From: Heterostelium album PN500
Taxonomy: Eukaryota > Evosea > Eumycetozoa > Acytosteliales > Acytosteliaceae
NCBI RefSeq assembly: GCF_000004825.1
Contig: NW_008805103.1
Span: 619,941 to 683,940, forward strand
Direction: 5' to 3'
Length of the DNA stretch: 64,000 bases
Part shown: positions 1 through 11,805 of the stretch, in pieces
Position numbering within the stretch: position 1 is the stretch's first letter
Layout: each line of letters opens with the position of its first letter
The notes under the pieces: generated by a model
What the model saw: the letters and a program-made list of their open reading frames with translations, nothing else
What the model was told of the DNA's origin: nothing
The model's database searches: none
Translations under genes and position numbers: made by a program

Positions 1-1517
1 GGAGTGAGTAAATTAATAAATTAGGAGTGAAGCTGATGTGTGCGATAATATTATGTGAGGGAAATGCAAAATTGTTACTACTATTTATGTGGTTTGTTGT
101 TGTTGTGTTTAATGATATATATATATTTTATATATAATATATATTTGGTATAGAGTTTGTTTATTTTTAGTACAATTATAATGTGATGTGATATGATTGA
201 TATGCTATTACAATAGTAAGTAAATAATTTTATTTTATTTTAGTTTATACAAATATTTAGTTATACAATTGTTGTTAATTTTTTGTTTTAATAATAAAAA
301 ACTAACTAACTAATTAAACAAAATTTAAAGTTTGAAAGATAGATTTGTTTGATTAATGATGATGATTGTTTAAATAGATTGATAGGGTAGTGAGTGTTGT
401 GTTGTGTTATGTCATTTAAATACATTTATTGGTAGTATGGAATGGCAATATTTATGAATAAAATAATATCGATTTAAAAGAAAACATTTAGGTGGGTTGT
501 AGTGAAATATAAGGTGTTGGTTATTTCTTTTTCCAACTAAATATGTATTTGATTGTATCGATTGTACTATTATCACTACACCAAAAGGATAACAAGCAAA
601 CCAACAATCAAATAAAAAAGCAAACAATTTAATTGTTTTAACAGTAGCAATATAAAATGCGAATAAAATTTAATGTGCTTATTGATTTGTTGTTTGATGA
701 TGGTCTGTGACTGATTGGGTTGTTTGTATTGATTGACTGACTGACTGACTGATAGAATGACAAAGTCGTTACATATGTAAGTAAATACATATAATAAATC
801 ACTTTCGTTCTTTAAATATCAATATTAATTTGAAATGGACTGATGATGATTGATGGTTATAAATATTATCATGATAATATTTGTACTAGTACCTTTTTTT
901 TATCAGCTTTATTTATAATGTCAAAAAGAAATAAAATGGTAGTATTACTTATATATACTCTACATGTAAAATATTAGAACAATCTATCTATCTATCGTCT
1001 TGTGTAAATATCTATTTCAAATCTAAATCGATTGTTATGTTAGGATGTTTGTTTGTGCTTTGTTAGATTTTACTTTTTTTTTTATTGTTTTTTTTTATAA
1101 TGATAGAGAAATCATTAAATTGAAAGCAAGTAATAAACGTCAGATACGATTGTTATTGAAACTCCACCAACTAACAAGACACAACAAGGACAAAATAATC
1201 AAATCAGTCAGTAAATAAGTCAGACAGTCAACCAGTCAGTCAGTAAATAAGTCAATTTAGTCGAGTCAATTAATTCTTTTCATTTAATTAATTGAAAAAA
1301 AATCAAAACTACCATATATAAATCCATCCATCCATACATCCACACACCCAAAATTAATTATATATAACTACAGACATACAAATAGATAGGATTAACACCA
1401 AAAAACACAAAAGGTTGTAAAATTTACTTACGAGTAAAATGTGGTTTAAACTACAACTTTTTCACTTTACAATGTTGTTGTTGTTATTGTTGTCTGAATC
1501 AATATAATATTATTCCA

Positions 1518-1557
<40 letters not shown>

Positions 1558-3649
1558 TCTCTTTGGGAAAATGAAATCCAAATAAATAGAATTTACTATA
1601 TTTATATAATGTCCTATTAAATCTATCTTATCTCTATTCTGTTTAGGTTTAATTGTTGACTATACTGACTGACTGACTGACTGATTAATTGTTTGATTGT
1701 TTGATTACTTGATTGATTGATTGAATCACTCACTCACTTCTGTTCTGATTGAAAATTAAGAAAATAATAATGTAATGTTATAATGAATATGAGATGATGA
1801 TAATGTAGTAGTAGTAGTAGTATGATGATGATAATGATGATGATGATGGTAATGGTGATGGTGTATTTTTATTATTTTTATTATTTTTTATTTGGTGTGT
1901 GCGTGTGTATTTGATGTATCAAAATAATACAATTCTCACTCCCCTACCACTAAACATATCAATATAATATAATTAAAGAAATTGTATATTCTGTCTCGAT
2001 CCTAGGATAGCATAGGTTAGGTAGAGATAATAAATGCACCCCTGTGTCTTACAAAACTAAACACGATTTTTTTTGATTTTACTTGTTCATTGGTTATTAT
2101 AGATATTTATAAATTAAAAAAGAAAAAAAACACAATCACACAAACACTGGTGTTATTTTTATCTATTATTAAATTTACTTTTTTTCTATTTTTTTTTTTT
2201 TTTGATGATGATTGTTGTATGATTTATTTATTATATTATCTGTTATGTTCTGTTATGTTTTTTTGTAATTTAAATTTGTAAGTGTTTGGTTCAAGTTATC
2301 ATAAATGGGTTGTTTGATTCGACACCACTTGTGATAAAATTAAAAAAAAAAAACAAAAAAAAACTTTTAAAATAATTTTTTCACAATAATTTCCTTTTTA
2401 AGTAAAAAGAGGAAACCGAGTAAATTTCGAACAACTAAATTCGAAAAAAGGCTCATATCTGCTATCTCTTTTTATAATGATAATCAATGTACATTACTAT
2501 ATTAGTTAACCCAAACACACTACTACGCCAATCCTATATTTAGAAATAAATAAAGATAGTTTATTTTAGTGTTATTAGAAAATTAATAATATTCTTTTGT
2601 TAGATGTTTCTACCAAATTATGATGTATCACTCTTTAGAGAGACCAGAGTTACAACTTCATCGCCACCTATACCCAAATAGGTGTTATCTCTTCTCACCA
2701 GGGTAAGTGGTTTCTAGGTTTTCAAATCTATCACCGTGCTGTCTTGTTGAACCTATAGGTAGCTTGGTTGTGCAGGCGGCTCTCTGTTTGATTATACAAT
2801 CTATCATCACTCATATAGAATCCCGTACTTGGTATCTCTTCTTTTTCATCTTACGACTAATATATATTGATCCCACTTAGACAGGTAGAAAAGGGCTGTC
2901 AAGTCCTTCTGTTTAACAAACAGGCTTATCTGTTGTAATTAAGTCTTGGATAGCTTGTGGACATCATTTGTATATAGTTGCTTTTACATATGCATAGAGT
3001 AGTTCTTTGGTTTTTAGATCTATCTATTTTTTTAGACAAAAAAACAAAAAATCAAAAAAAAAATGAACTTAAAAAGACATCATCAACTCAGCTCAGTTTT
3101 AATATAAGTGTCAATTTTGCAAAATAAAATAAAAATAAATAAATAAAAAGAAACTCTTATCTTTTAATTTAATAACTTGAGTTTTAGATTTAGAATGAGT
3201 CTTTTTCACTTTTTTTTTTCAAATAACTACACACTAATTTTTCAAAATAAAAAAAGTGAAATAATGCAATAAATACAATCAGGCATTTCAAAAAACTTAA
3301 ATATCCAAAAAATGTATCAAAAAAAAAAAAAATTTGTGGCAACGCACAAAACTGTTTCAAATTTTTTGATGAATTTGTTAGAAACTTAAAATAATGATCA
3401 AAATTTGAATATTTGAGCCATTGTAAAATCAAATTTGTAGAATAGTTTTTTATTTATTTTTGAAATATTTATATATATGTAGCTTTCCAGTTTAAAAAAA
3501 TTACAAAAAAATTGAATTTCAACTTGTTTGTTTTAGTTTGGGGTAAAAACTAAAATTTAAAATTTAATATCTAGAAAATTCGAAAGATTAAATTTAATAA
3601 TATTAGAAAAAATTTCAAAAATTTTAACAATCATTTATTCTATATCCAG
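1..3649. other. Gene-poor, repeat-rich AT-rich stretch
   Basis: I see no convincing gene in these 3.6 kb. Short open frames are AT-rich and lack recognisable protein character. Visible structure: TGAC/CAGT tetranucleotide runs (about 735-752, 1203-1250, 1665-1683), an AAT triplet run (about 1518-1556), GTAGTAGTAG and GATGATGATG runs (about 1806-1860), many poly-A/T tracts, and one less AT-rich block at about 2590-3000 treated separately. The last few hundred bases should include the promoter of the DUSP-domain gene starting at 3650. Confidence 0.6.
2590..3010. other. GC-richer island of unknown nature
   Basis: This block differs from its surroundings: few homopolymers, balanced composition and short word repeats such as CACCTATACCCAAATAGGTG, which can pair with itself. 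A plus-strand frame stays open for about 30 codons near 2640-2755 and then closes; no family is recognisable. It could be a decayed gene or transposon piece, or a structured non-coding RNA. I cannot choose between these from sequence alone. Confidence 0.3.
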
Positions 3650-4804
3650 ATGGATACTCCACAGTCAGGATTATTACTTAGATTAGAAGAATCGAAAGAA
3701 TTGTCACCGGATCAAATCCATCAGGCATCAAAAATTATTATATTTAATCGTCCAAATATAGATATTAATATATTTTTTTATATAGGATTGATCGCGAATC
3801 CCCATATCTTTAATCGACTAATTTTAGATATGATTAGCTATTATGGTTCAAATGAACCATTATCGAAGGATACTAATAGTTTACCACAAAGAGACCTTCC
3901 CATTAATTTTGATCCTGACCAAAAAGATCAATCCTCCTCAGAATCATCCTCAGACACCTCTACCCCACTTCCTAGATTATCAATTCCTTCGCCATTGCCG
4001 AACACAGTTATCTTCGACCCAAATTTAAGAAGCTTTTCAAACTCAGAAACGGTATTACTATTGGATCCGGAAGAAAGAAAAAAGAAGGATCAAATCAAGA
4101 AGAAAATCTCAACAAAACCCATTTTACATAGTAAATGGTTCATCATTCCAAGAGATTGGTATGAAGACTGGGAGTCCAATAAAAAGGAAGGAAAAGTTTT
4201 AAGAAAAATTCATAATAAACATCTCCTGAATCCTGGATCACTGCATCTTAAAGAGGACTACTATATGGATATAGTTGCTGTTCCTGAAGAAGTTTGGAAA
4301 TACTTTTCGGAGGAGTTTGGATCTGATACGGAGATTAGAAGAATTGTAAGAGACTTTAATAATATTCCTCAAATTGATATGGAGAATCTTACTCTTAGTT
4401 TAAATTTTTATTTGGCTTCAAACCCAAATAAAATTCTCAATCTCTGTGTCTCTTATGATAATACAATATGGGAAATTAAAGAAGTAAGTAAAAAACTTTC
4501 AAATTTTTTTAAGAATAATATATTAATTTTTTATCAAAACAATACTTTTACTATTAACATCAGAGAGTATGTGATGAAATGTATCTAAGTCCATATAATT
4601 GTGACTTTTGGGGTGATCATCAAGGAAAGCCTTTTTCGAAGCTGGAGGACAAAAAAAAAGTTGAAAAAACTTTGTTAACTGAAGATCAAATGGTATATAT
4701 TCAAATTAACTTTATATTAAAAATAAATTTCTAATTTCATTTTCCTATAGGTTCGCATAGTGGAGAAAAAGATAATCTCAACAAAGATAGATTTAAAACA
4801 TTAA
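3650..4804 (+). CDS. DUSP-domain protein (ubiquitin-specific-protease-type N-terminal module)
   Basis: Three exons by splice consensus and frame: 3650-4483, 4564-4692, 4751-4804, giving 338 aa. The first intron starts GTAAGT and ends CAG; the second starts GTATAT and ends TATAG. Residues about 160-235 match the DUSP domain: KWFIIPRDWYEDW, then NPGSL, a DYYMDIVAVPEEVWKYF stretch and an acidic/glycine segment. DUSP domains occur at the N-terminus of USP15/USP4-type deubiquitinases and mediate protein contacts. What follows (SLNFYLASNPNKILNLCVSY) looks like the ubiquitin-like segment that usually follows DUSP. No Cys or His box of a USP catalytic domain is present, so this is a stand-alone DUSP-UBL protein, perhaps a partner of deubiquitinases. 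The N-terminal 150 residues are Ser/Pro-rich and probably disordered. The ATG at 3650 is the first in frame. Function beyond the domain is inference. Confidence 0.8.
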
Positions 4805-4983
4805 ATTAATCAAAGGTTTAAACGTTGCATCACAGTTTTTATGAAACACAAAAAAAAAAAAAAAAAAACATTAACAACAATAAAAAGCATAAAATTTAAT
4901 TTAATTTAAATCTCTAAATCTCAATGGAATGACCAATATCCTATCAGGTGAAATAATTGTTTTATTATAGTTTATTTTTGATA

Positions 4984-7900
4984 TTAATTTGATACAGTGA
5001 ATTGAGATTTAATTTCTTTGGTGATAAGTTGTGAAAGAGTGGCATCTGATGATTTTACATCGAAACATGCAACACCGTCACGATCCTTACATAACATTGC
5101 AATGTGGTGTTGTTGAACGGTCTTTGCATAGAAGGAAATGGTTGAACCGGATGGATGGATTTGAACAACTTCAAATTGAAGACGTTCACGAAGTCCATCG
5201 ATGCACGACTGCGAGGTGACTCCTGCTACCTTGACACTGGACAGTGGCATCTGACCAGAGTTTTGTAGAATATCGGCAAACTTGTCTTTGGTCAATCGGT
5301 GTCCGACAATAAAGAAATTGATGGGTGTAGCGACTTCAAAGCCAACGGTGACGTCCGGTGACGACGATGGAGTGGCAGACAACGAGAATTGAATTGGGTT
5401 TTGTGCGGCAGCCAAGATATTCTCGGATTTGAAGAGTTGTGTTATGGTTGTCGATGATCCAGATTCAATGATACCAATGTCATGAACTTCTTCACCACCA
5501 ACCAGCGAGAGGGTGTTTTCGGCTGGCTTGACGCTGAGCTTGACATCGGAGAGATCTTCATCACTCTTGTTTTGAATTTTCATTGTCAATTTCAGTTGAT
5601 CCGGTGTTGCGGTGGCATCGACAACACGAAGGTCATAAGTGACATTGAAGAATTCATTCTCTGCCAAATTGGAAACCGCTACGAATACCAATGGTTTCTT
5701 AACAACAACTGGAGCTGGAGCAGCCGCTGTTGATTTCTTTGACGATGATGATTGTTCTCCTTTCTTTGATGACTTCTTTGTCTTTCCGGCTCCAGTGATC
5801 TCTGGACTGGCGAGCTCAGTGTAGTTTGGTGATTGTTGTCCGACTTTGGGTGATGATTTTCTTGAAGCGGCAGCAGCCTTTGCACGCTCAGCAGCTTCAC
5901 GATCACGAATAATATCGGTACGATGTCTGTTGGAGTACAATACTTCGTTGGCGCCAAGTGGTTCATCTAAATTGATGGCACTGAGCGCGTCGGATTTGGT
6001 ATTCTTGGAACGACGCTCGTCTTCACTATCCGATTCTTTGGCTCCCTCTGGCATCTCTGTGGTTGTGTCGATAGCAATGTTCTTCTTCAACTTGGATGGC
6101 TTCTTCTTTTCGAGTGAGTCGAAACGACCACCGACAATTACTGGACCCATGTTTTCTGGAAGTTTGGCAACTGGAATATGAGTTGGTTCGTCACCAAGAT
6201 CCAAATGTTGTTGTTGTTGTTGCTTGCCACGATTACCGAGCATATATGGATTGTTTGCTTGCTTTTTCAATCTCTCTTCCTTTTGACGTGCCAACTCCTC
6301 TTTGGTTGGCTGACGAGTGTGTTCCTCGTCTGACTCTTCATTGTACTTTCCAAAGATTTCACTGTCGGATTCGTCAGACTCTTCGAGTTCCTGAAGTTTT
6401 GGATCGTTGATCCAGGCGTCCAAGTCCAATCCTTCGGGGACTGGCACCTTCTTTTGTGCTTTTGGTGCAACGGGGTTGAGTGCCTCTGTGAAAAGACCGA
6501 CCAACTCGCTGGCGATGTTTGTTCCTTGATCCTTGCTAGTCGAGTAGAACTTGATAATCTCATTGACAAGACATGCACGTTCCTGGACATCGATGTGAAT
6601 CGACTGGGTAAAGAGTGGCAAACGATCTTTGAGAACGGTGAGACACTCGTCGATTGTCTCTGTCGAGATCTGCTCCAACTCGACGGGCGAAGTCTGTTCG
6701 TCGAGATCCAAGTTCTCTGGTTGCTCGCCGTTGGCGCTGGCACAGGCATGAGCAAACACCTTCAAGATGTTCTGCATGTAGACCGACTGAATGTGAGCGG
6801 GCAAGATGGAAACTCTTGGCTGAAGGAATGCCTCGAGCGATTGGAGTGGCTGGTTGAGGTAACCGCTAAACTCACCGACGATCCAGGCGGCAGCATAGAG
6901 AACCTCGCAGATTCCATTCTCCTTTGGATTGGACATCAACTTTGGATTCTTTAACAAGTTGATCATAGCACGTGCACTGTATGCTCTCACCACCTTGACA
7001 CGAATGACAACGTCCAACAGCTGCGAAGCAATCAGCTTGCCGTGGACAGTCTCGTGGATCTCTGAGAGACGAGTCAGGACATTGATATACCACTCGAAAT
7101 CCGTGATATATTGATAGGTTCCGAGTGAGCAGAGTTCGATGATCTTCTCGAGAATCTTCTCCTTGTAGGCGCCCTCGGCAAGATCGATGTGTTGCAACAA
7201 CTTCAAGACGATCTCGTGGATGTTCTTCTTGTTGACCATACCGGTGAGCAAGTCGAGTGCACGTGTACGAATAGAGATATCTTCGTCGTCCAAACAATTG
7301 AGTACGAGTTCACGATGCTCGGAAACAGCCTTGGGATGAATCTTCATGATGTTGCTGAGCGCGAGCAGACCGAGATACTTTAGATTCTGGTCGTGATGCT
7401 CGATCAGCGTACGCAACTTGGAGATACACAGCTTCATCAGTGGGATATTATCGCTGATACCGATGATACAAGTTTGGATACACTCGAACAGTAGCGACAT
7501 TGACGAGGAGGTGTTGATGATGTTGGTGAGCGGGTCGACCAACTTCTTGGCGAGTCTGGGCTCGAGCGGGGTGAGCGCGCCAAACAACTTGACGATCTTG
7601 ATGAACATCCAGTAGTTGGTTGTACTGTTGGTGAGGATCTTAAAGAGTACGGGTGCCAGTGTCAAGTAGTTCTTTGGATTCTTACGGGCGAGTTCGCAGA
7701 TGACGTTGACCGCGCAGGAGACGACGGACGGCTCGGGATCCTCGAGCTTCTCCTTCAGCTTTGGGAATGCTGGACGCAGCGAATCTGGATAGCGCAAGAA
7801 GATCTTGTACATCACGGTGATAGTACGCTTGAGGATATGTGTCTTCTGGGTGGATAGCAGCGACACCAAGTCGTTGGCGAGGTCACGCGCCAAGTCCGGT

Positions 7901-8381
7901 GTGCAGATGTTCGACAAGCAATTCAACGCTAGATACGCTTCGTATTGATTCGAGAGGAAATCCTTACGAATCTGATTGGTTGCCAGCGTAATCACCTCGG
8001 TTCCCTCATTGAAACTCTGACTGGCGGCCAAGTAACCGACACGCTTCGACGAGAACTTGGTGGCACTCATCACCTCGACAATATTGAATGCCGCCCAACT
8101 AATATCATATCCCAACATTGAAATCTAAAGATTCAATTCAATTCAATCAACATCGTTATTAATTATTGATTCGTCATTATATCTTTATAAACACACATTT
8201 CCCAACAACAACAACAACAACAACTTACATAAGTTAACTTTTGAACAGCCAATGTTTTCTTTGAGATATCACCTTTCAACTCCATTTTAATCTCTTGAAT
8301 ACATTGATTAATGAACTTCTCTTCATTCTTCTTATGATTTCTAATACCTCTTACGAGGTCTGCCAATGTTCTTTCAAACAT
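4984..8381 (-). CDS. ap3d1: AP-3 complex subunit delta (delta-adaptin)
   Basis: Two coding exons on the minus strand: 8229-8381 (51 codons, starting MFERTLADLVRGIRNHK) and 4984-8124, giving 1097 aa. The intron begins GTAAGT and ends TTTAG, and contains a run of TTG triplets on this strand. The start matches metazoan AP-3 delta, where MF..LQDLVRGIRNHK is followed by QMLGYDISWAAFNI; here the join reads LTY-ISMLGYDISWAAFNI. Residues 1-600 form the HEAT-like adaptin N-terminal solenoid (VGYLAASQSF, TNQIRKDF). A charged, low-complexity hinge with Lys/Ser/Asp runs follows at about 620-830, then a C-terminal ear-like domain. AP-3 is a heterotetrameric coat adaptor that carries cargo from endosomes or Golgi to lysosome-related compartments; delta is its large subunit. 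Length and order are normal for the family. Identification is secure; the ear boundary is approximate. Confidence 0.95.
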
Positions 8382-9208
8382 ATCTATATTGACTATCTAT
8401 CCTAACTATCTATAATCCTCTTTATTTTTCTTTATCTATCTATTGTTTAATTGTTTATGTATAATATAAATATTCAATGTTGTTGTTGTTATGCTTAATA
8501 AATTTAATCTATAAACGATATCATTCAATATAAAAAAAAATAACAAAGTAAAATGTTGCAACTTGGCTTTATGAAAATTGCTCTGCTTTTTTCATTTCAA
8601 AAATTTTTTTAAAGTATTTTTTTTTTTTTTTCGCAAAATCAAAGAATTAAAGTAGTGAGGTAATTACTTTCCTTGTATCTCTAATACATTATCAATAAAT
8701 AATATAATTCAAAAAGAGAACAAAGGAATAAATTATGAATAAATTTGGTAAAATTTTTTTTTTTTATTTGTTTTTAAAAAAAATAGTGATTAAAAAATAC
8801 AACATTGCATTGTTTCTATATTTATTTTTTAAAGATTTCTCATATTCATGAAAATAATTATTGAAACAAGTATATAAAATTAGTTATTTATAATACAGAA
8901 AAAAGTATTTTGTTATGCATAAAAAAAGATATTTTTAAAAAAAAAAAAAATAATATTAAAAATAACCAGTATTCACTTACAATTTGACGTGTCACCCACA
9001 TGGAATTTATTTTTGCGTTCCATTTTATTTTTCATGGTTTAAAAGTGTTCCATTGGAATGTTGTTTTCCGTTAGATGACTCAGCTGTAAAAGATTTAAAT
9101 CAATCAAACACACCACTCTCATTTATTTATAAAATTAGATTGATATATTTTTATATATTGTTATAATAATAATAATAATAGTAGTAATTGTTTAATAATA
9201 ACAAAGTC
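8382..9208. promoter_or_regulatory. Divergent intergenic region between AP-3 delta and the MerT/HMA-like gene
   Basis: About 830 bp separate two divergently transcribed genes, so both promoters should lie here. It holds TCTATC-type repeats next to the AP-3 delta start and many A and T runs of 8-14 bases. No individual regulatory site can be assigned with confidence and no gene is visible. Confidence 0.5.
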
Positions 9209-9958
9209 ATGGCACAACAAAATAATAATAATGATGGTGAGAAAGATTTAAAGAGTGTTGGTGAAAATGTTAGGGTTGGTGATGGTGGTAGTAGATGGAC
9301 AACATGGTTGTCACCATGGTTGGCATTGATTGCATCGTCCTGTTGTATCATTCAGTTGGTATTGAATGTGTTCTCGGTGTCGTGTGCAGGCTTTGCCATT
9401 CTCAATCCATACCGATCGGTATTCACTGCACTCACTGTGTGCTCGATCGCCTACAACTTCTACAGATTCGGATTGACCCGACAAACAATGATAACTCTCA
9501 CCATCTCGCTACTACTCTGTTCGAGCAATGAGATCGTACAAATTGTAAACGAAGGAAAACTAGATTATATTGTATATACATTTACAAACACCTATAACAA
9601 TAACAAAAATAACTTTTTTATAAATATAAATAATATAAATACAAACAACAACAACAACGACAACAACAATAACAATAACAATCAAGCAACTTGTACAACA
9701 TATAAAATAGAGATCGATGGAATTGGTTGTATGTCTTGTGCCAATAGAATTAAAAATACACTGGATGCATATCCTGCTGTGGCAAAGGCACTCGTTTACT
9801 TGGAGAATGCAACTGCTATCGTATCGATAACAAAATCAAACAATAACAATAACAACAATAATAATAATAATAATAATAACGACTATTCATATTCATTGGA
9901 ACAACTTATCAATAATATAGATAGAAAATATACTGCAAAGGTAACGGGTAAATGGTAG
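9209..9958 (+). CDS. Three-TM membrane protein with C-terminal heavy-metal-associated domain (MerT/MerP-like)
   Basis: Single exon of 249 aa. The start is the ATG at 9209 (MAQQNNNN); the frame also reads through an upstream TTG that I do not accept. Residues about 30-65 form a hydrophobic segment with a Cys pair (ALIASSCCIIQLVLNVFSV) followed by NPYRSVF, a second TM segment (ALTVCSIAYNFYRF) and a third (MITLTISLLLC). This order matches the bacterial mercuric-ion transporter MerT, which has a vicinal Cys pair in TM1 and an EPYR/PYRP-type sequence before TM2. After an Asn-rich linker comes an HMA domain (TYKIEIDGIGCMSCANRIKN) with CxxC metal ligands, corresponding to MerP. Substrate is unknown; mercury, copper or another soft metal are all possible. 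Asn runs in the linker and within the HMA domain are typical dictyostelid insertions. The HMA call is firm; the MerT resemblance is a reading by eye. Confidence 0.75.
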   Translation: MAQQNNNNDGEKDLKSVGENVRVGDGGSRWTTWLSPWLALIASSCCIIQLVLNVFSVSCAGFAILNPYRSVFTALTVCSIAYNFYRFGLTRQTMITLTISLLLCSSNEIVQIVNEGKLDYIVYTFTNTYNNNKNNFFININNINTNNNNNDNNNNNNNQATCTTYKIEIDGIGCMSCANRIKNTLDAYPAVAKALVYLENATAIVSITKSNNNNNNNNNNNNNNDYSYSLEQLINNIDRKYTAKVTGKW

Positions 9959-10077
9959 ATTATAAATGAAATCAATTCAATCTGCTTTAACAACAACAGC
10001 AACAACAACAACAACAACAAACTTAACAACAACTTCAACAAGATATTAATAATAATAGTAATAAAAAAGATAGTGTT

Positions 10078-10750
10078 AGCTCACTAAAGAATCCTCTCCT
10101 TTTTCCTCTTCTTTTTCCTCCTCCTCTTCAAAATTAATCACATTTGCACTTGACAAACAGATAACTTGAAATGTTAGGCCTCTTTATCAAGTGATATTTT
10201 ATCACTAGATTCATTATAATATAGATATCCAATATGTATATAATTTGTAAGTTTTTTGGTTTTTGTTTGTTTGTTCTTCATGTTACAATAACCAAACAGT
10301 TGTTTGGAGATCAGTTTAATTGCTTGAAGATCACTGATATCTATATTTGAATCCCTTATAATTCTACTACTCCACTACCGATCGCTTTAAGTCGACAATG
10401 AATTGGCTTTCACCTGAAACATAGCGACGATACAGAACGGATCGGAATATAAGATGAAAAACAATCGATTTTATTATGATTTAAATGAAATAAAACAATT
10501 TTTAAATATTTAATTTTTAAATCTCATTATCTATTTATTTGTAAAGTTATGAATATATCAATTCAACAACGTTGTAAACTTTTCAAGAGACAAGAAACTT
10601 CTTGGTATTGTTCCACAAGCTACTTGACAGACCGGGATATATCTTGTTCATTCGGTCTATGAATCGATCTTCCACACAGTATTTGCACGTGCAAAATTAC
10701 TATTTTCAGAGTGAATCTGATACGATATTATTGAAATGAGGTCAAAATCC
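10078..10750 (-). pseudogene. Possible decayed coding sequence (minus strand)
   Basis: Reading the minus strand, bases about 10082-10186 give an acidic C-terminal-looking tail (NVINFEEEEEKEEEKGEDS...) ending in a stop, just after a possible AG acceptor. Further upstream patches (about 10380-10440 and 10560-10740) also have balanced composition and partly open frames, but stops interrupt them and no continuous gene can be built. No family is recognised. It may be the remains of one multi-exon gene or several unrelated scraps. Confidence 0.3.
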
Positions 10751-11257
10751 TTTAAAAAGTTGATGTTGTAAAGACTATTATAAAATTGTAAATGATTTTA
10801 TATTTTTTTTTTAAAAAACAACTTATCAATAATACTAACCCATCTTTTTTTTTAAGTTTAACTGTAATAAACCTTCAAAAAAAAATATATAAATATGAAT
10901 TTTGTTAAATTGATATTAATAACTTAAATAAATTGATAAATAAGATTATCACATTGTGGAATTATATTGTTGTTTCTTGCAAATTGAAATCTTAAATGGC
11001 GAAATAAAAAATATTTTAAAATTAAGAAGTAGATTGTTATCAATAAATAAATAAATATAAATTTTGTTTACTTTTTAAAAATCATTTAAATTTAAAAGAT
11101 TTCTTTTGTTTTAACAAAATAATGGTGAAGTTTTTTTGTATTGACAAATAATCGGTATCGCTCAAGATTATTTGTCCATCAAAAAAACTTTTATATTGAT
11201 GATTGCTAATAATAAAAGAAATCAAAAAATATTTTGTTATATGATGAAGTACTTCAA

Positions 11258-11352
11258 TTATTTTGCATCTTCAGTCTTTTCTTTCATTTCAAACTCTCCA
11301 TAATCGCTAAAGTCACAGTTTGAATTAATATCAGGATAGCTAGTTACATCGT
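11258..11352 (-). pseudogene. Possible 3' exon remnant with acidic tail
   Basis: On the minus strand a frame reads NDVTSYPDINSNCDFSDYGE and continues through an acidic/lysine-rich tail to a stop at 11258. It is preceded by a plausible acceptor (TTCAACACAG). No upstream exon was found in the next 400 bases. The tail resembles that of the patch at about 10.1 kb, which hints at two decayed copies of one gene. A short real exon of an unannotated gene remains possible. Confidence 0.25.
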
Positions 11353-11805
11353 TCCTGTGTTGAACAATATATCTTTATTTATTTAATTTTATTTAATTCT
11401 TTTTTATTATTTATTTATTTAATTAATTTTAATTCTTTTTTTTTTTTAAAAACTTTCATATTTTTGAATTCGATTAAATAATTTGCATGGCTGATCGTTG
11501 TAAAAGCAAAGATCTTTGCAACTATTTTTTTCTATTTTTTTATTTTTTGGCCAAAAAAACGTCTAAAAAAAAATAAACAAATAATTGTTTTTAATAAAAT
11601 TTTAAATTCAAACGACGATTACTGCTTGCCTATTATTTTGAAACACATTTTTTAGTTTTGTTATTTTCATCTTTCGAAATTATTATATATTTTCCATACA
11701 TACTCAAGTTATCTCTTTGTTGTCTGTATACCAATATATAAACAAATTTTATTTACATATATAAATTATATTTTTATATAAACAACTACACACACATATA
11801 TAATA

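Larger units (their letters stand above)
9959..11805. other. Intergenic stretch with decayed coding pieces
   Basis: No intact gene is visible in 1.85 kb. A CAA-repeat run follows the upstream stop (about 9989-10020). Several patches at 10078-10750 and 11258-11357 are less AT-rich and keep open minus-strand frames for 20-35 codons; they are listed separately. The rest is poly-A/T-rich. The last few hundred bases presumably hold the promoter of the zinc-knuckle gene at 11806. Confidence 0.5.

Noticed and set aside
2680-2715. U1-snRNA-like match (ACTTACCCTGGTGAGA on the minus strand)
   Set aside because: Only the 5' dozen bases resemble U1; no Sm site or following stem-loops could be recognised.
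5031-7615. Many plus-strand and alternative-frame open frames opposite AP-3 delta
   Set aside because: They are shadows of the delta-adaptin coding sequence, with no family resemblance and no codon bias of their own.
9188-9208. Upstream TTG as start of the MerT/HMA-like gene
   Set aside because: Eukaryotic initiation at TTG is unlikely; the ATG at 9209 begins the conserved protein and is preceded by an A-rich context.
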